Source: Lepisosteus oculatus (taxonomy: Eukaryota; Chordata; Actinopteri; Semionotiformes; Lepisosteidae). From it: a stretch of DNA of 64,000 nt. A model generated the notes under the pieces. It saw only the letters and a program-made list of their open reading frames with translations, searched no databases and was not told the origin of the DNA. Shown here piece by piece: positions 61,018 through 64,000 of the stretch; the first letter of the stretch is position 1; each line of letters starts with the position of its first letter. Location of the stretch: the NCBI RefSeq assembly GCF_040954835.1, contig NC_090698.1:33223501-33287500 (forward strand), written 5' to 3'. Made by a program: the position numbers and the translations under genes.

Positions 61018-63615
61018 CATTGTGATCTTTCATTACCAGAACCAGGAATAGACATAGTTGTAGTTTTTCATCTGAAAGATTGTCTCTATATACCAGTTTC
61101 CCCTGCCACAATTACAGGGCATTGATCATTCTTGAGATAAGAGATCCATCAGCACAATGTAAAGCAGCTATCCACTTTTCCACTGAATTATTCCTATCAA
61201 TACCAGCTTCTCAAATCTGAGTAGGATAGTCTATAAGACGGAGAAATTGCTTACAGCGGTTTTCTAGTTAATTACAGAATCCTGTAATTCTTGGGTCTTA
61301 GGTGTGTTGTATAGAAACTACTCTTCTTGGAGAAATAAGTAGGGCTCCAATATTTCTCCCTTTGATTTGTGGCCAAAATTATATTTTCCTCAGAAGATTT
61401 AGACGTAATTAGCCACAGGCTCCCCGTTCGTACTGTACTTATCCCAGAGCGCCATTCTTTGAAAAACCATGTGAATCTTATTAGCTTTAGGAAAAAAACA
61501 ACAACAAATGTTTCTTTTGAATGCTGAATATTATTTTGTGCTCTGTATACCAGCAGTGGTGACCAACATTTCTCCTTGGTTTGAAGGTGAGGAATGAAAA
61601 AGAAAACAAGCCAGGAATTGTTAATTATTAAAATGGGATACCAGCAATGCCATCCCTTTGTTAGTATACCCATTTTGGAGTTTGATTTGTGGTTAATCAG
61701 TAGCAGCAACAAATAGAAACTAGTAAACAGGATCTACAAAGATGAGTCTGTGGAGTCCACAAAGTCAGAGTGTAAGTACTAAAGATGCCTTTATAAAATT
61801 TCAATAAATGTTGAAATGAGCCCCTTGCTCGTAGGATGGAAAGATTATATTCATAACAGTATCTATTCTTTTTGTTTTAACCTCTTGAAAAGAATCATAT
61901 GTATGGTGTTGTGCTCATTATATTATTTTCACCTTTGCTCTTCCTCTCTCAAGTTCTTATGCAGTGCTGTATGTTATATATGGCATTTTATTACATTGTA
62001 TCTAATTGAATAGCTAAAACTATTTCATTAGTTGATACTGTCATAACCTCAAAACATGTAAAAAAAATGGCAGCCACGCAGTTTTTTATGTTCTTCTTAT
62101 ACTTAGAAAAAGCACAGAATTCTACTGTGGACAATTTGGTAGCGGTGTTATTGAGCATGACCATTGTAGTTTTACTCTGTAAATCAAATCAAGCCGAATG
62201 CAGCCCATGGATCACAGTGTGTGGTTCTTACGAGTGACGTCTTCGGATATAATTTGCACTCCTGACGATGAATATCGGGAGAACTTGCGAGAGAGGGTAA
62301 TGTGAGAAAACCTTTTCTCATAAATCACTCTTTTTTTAGTAGGTATTTGTTTTTACTCACAGCTATGATAGCAGCATAGCTTAAATCCACAACATCGTCC
62401 ACTGCTAGTGTGTTTTGGTGTTTGAATTATGTTATGGTGCTTATGAAAATTCTAAACTTCTTTATAGCCTGAAGACCTTAATTGTTTATAGTTACTTAAA
62501 ATCTTTGGTTAGCCCACCAATGTAGCTCAAGCTGGCGGCAGGATCTGAATTCATGCTTTTTTAAGTACTAGTACCTTTAATATCAATTTAGGGCTACACT
62601 TAGTCTTAAGTAAGTAAAACGTCCTGAAATATGTTGAATAATGAATGTACTGAATTTTATGACAACTGTAAGTTTTATAACACAGTTACAGGATTGCTTA
62701 ATAATAGTAAATCTGTATTCTTAGAATAATGCCCATTTCTTCAGTCTTTCACTGTTATACTTCGAACCCTATAGTTTGTGTTGTATTTGAGCCATATTTT
62801 TTGCTAGTTGTCATTAGGATCTTTTCTTAAACAGAAATAAAATGATGCCCATGTTTTCACTTCTGTTAGGTGTTATAAAGTTCCTTCTGTTTCAGAGAAG
62901 GTCTGGTCCTTTTCACAAGTAATGTAAAAAAAAAATAGGGTAAATGTGCCCATTAAGCACTTTTTCAGAAATCTATAAAAAGAGTAAATACTGTTTGGTT
63001 TTGCTCATAATTGGGAGAAATCTGTTAGAATTTCATACCTAAGTAACTTTTTAATTCAAACCAATTATTGTTTCTGTTTTTGTGATGTGAATAAAAGTTT
63101 GTGATTATTTGTTCCTCCTGTTGGCTATCGTGAAATCTACTTTGTAACTTCAGTTTTGGAGCGGCCATAGAAGAAAACTTCTCACACTTTTTTGATGCAT
63201 GTTCAGGTTTTTTGTGAATTTAGATTCATTTTGTATATTTTAACTTTAATAATGAAATAACTATTCAAAATATGCTCTTAACATTTTTTTTCCCTGTATG
63301 GTGGTAGGGTTGAGTTGACTAGTACAATGTAGAAATATATTATAATAAAACTTACATTTTTATTATTATTAATTCTAATTACTAACGTCCTTAATCATAA
63401 AATGAAAAGGCAGAAATTTATTGGATATTTCTGTACTAATGTATTTGGGAAGCACATGACCAGCTCATATTACAGAGAGACTGCAATTAAAATGGGAAAT
63501 GATCCTAAATTCTCATATTTAAGGCACATCATCCATTATTCTGGTTATTCCAAAATCAGAAATAAAATGTATGAATGTTTATATTGCTTGTGTGTGTAAT
63601 TGCATTGGTATAATA
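61018..63615. other. Presumed RCL1 intron 7 continuation, mostly unannotated
   Basis: AT-rich, several short chance ORFs. The only item of note is the exon-like segment at 62198-62296. No RCL1 C-terminal exon is recognisable. Confidence 0.45.
62198..62296 (+). other. Unidentified exon-like segment with ATG and donor
   Basis: ATG at 62198, 33 open codons (MQPMDHSVWFLRVTSSDI continuing to a Glu-Arg end), then AGAGAGG followed by GTAATG, a plausible donor. An in-frame TAA lies just upstream (about 62180), so the ATG would be the first codon. Base composition is more coding-like than the surroundings. The family is unknown to me. It could be a first exon of the next gene, an alternative exon or a relic. 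Confidence 0.35.
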
Positions 63616-63619
63616 AGAC

Positions 63620-64000
63620 ATAAATCATTAGTGCACCAGAACGCTCGCCACACATCAGCTATCAGTGGAGAGGAGAGCAGAGTAATTAAACTAATTCATA
63701 GATGGGGATTATTAGGAGGCCATGGTTAGTAAAGGCTAATGGGAATTTTGGGCAGGACGCCGGGGTTACACCCCTACTCTTTTTGAGAAACACCCTGGGA
63801 TTTTTAATGACCACAGAGAGTCAGGACCTCGGTTTTTGTCTCATCTGAAGGACGCCGCCTTCTTACAGTATAGTGTCCCTTTCACTATACTGGGGCATTA
63901 GGACCCACATAGACTGCAGGGCAAGTGCCCCCAGCTGGCCCCACTAACACCTCTTGCAGGAGCAACCTTAGTTTTTTCCCAGGACTTTTCCCATCCAGAT
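63620..64000 (-). repeat. 5S rRNA-derived SINE (copy 4, cut by window edge)
   Basis: Closely follows copy 3 ('gtgcaccagaacgctcgcca', 'ccggggttacacccctactc', 'ggatttttaatgaccacaga', 'cacctcttgcaggagcaacc') and reaches 'ttttcccatccagat' at 64000, so the 5S-like head lies mostly beyond the edge. The tail end (left) appears truncated compared with copy 3. Confidence 0.75.

Noticed and set aside
61272..61712. 146-codon minus-strand ORF
   Set aside because: Rich in residues expected from AT-rich DNA, no family motif, no splice or promoter context; probably chance.
53366..64000. Possible miR-101 hairpin, known in an RCL1 intron of other vertebrates
   Set aside because: I scanned for the mature sequence on both strands and saw only partial TACAGTAC-type words, no hairpin. 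It may lie to the right of the window.
1..64000. CRISPR array, bacterial defence island, operon or tRNA gene
   Set aside because: None seen. The window is eukaryotic with spliced genes; tRNA-like heads belong to SINEs.

Overview
The window is vertebrate nuclear DNA and almost certainly comes from a ray-finned fish. Genes are split into small exons with GT/AG introns, the non-coding DNA is AT-rich, and introns and spacers are packed with fish-type mobile elements (Tc1-like, hAT, L2-like and CR1-like LINEs, tRNA-type SINEs, 5S rRNA-derived SINEs, a Penelope-like element, Ty3/gypsy pieces). I cannot name the species. There are no bacterial features (operons, CRISPR, IS elements).

Three genes are recognisable. 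(1) The 5' part of MTREX/SKIV2L2 (nuclear exosome RNA helicase MTR4) lies on the minus strand from 6799 down to 1280 as seven exons; the rest lies beyond the left edge. (2) DHX29 (DExH helicase that helps 40S subunits scan structured 5' leaders) runs on the plus strand from 7217 to 35831. I could place all 27 exons, and their phases join into one reading frame of 1365 residues. (3) RCL1 (18S rRNA processing factor) is on the plus strand from 46969; seven exons give the first 287 residues up to 53365, and the C-terminal exons are not in the window. MTREX and DHX29 are head-to-head with 417 bp between start codons, so they probably share a bidirectional promoter. DHX29 and RCL1 are tandem, about 11 kb apart. 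All three act on RNA (exosome decay, translation initiation, ribosome biogenesis), but I see no reason to call this a functional cluster.

The most complex mobile DNA is at 38.6-44.2 kb. It holds minus-strand Ty3/gypsy gag-protease-RT-RNase H remains, and a minus-strand Penelope-like element with reverse transcriptase and GIY-YIG endonuclease remains that is itself interrupted by a solo LTR with a 5-bp target duplication. Elsewhere there are three hAT elements with 8-bp target duplications, a Tc1-like element with perfect 22-bp terminal repeats, a SINE cut by a TTAA-flanked MITE, and four copies of a SINE class with a 5S-derived head.

Two exon-like open segments that I could not identify (about 205-493 minus and 62198-62296 plus) are the best candidates for something not covered by the known genes. 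I found no convincing new multi-gene system.
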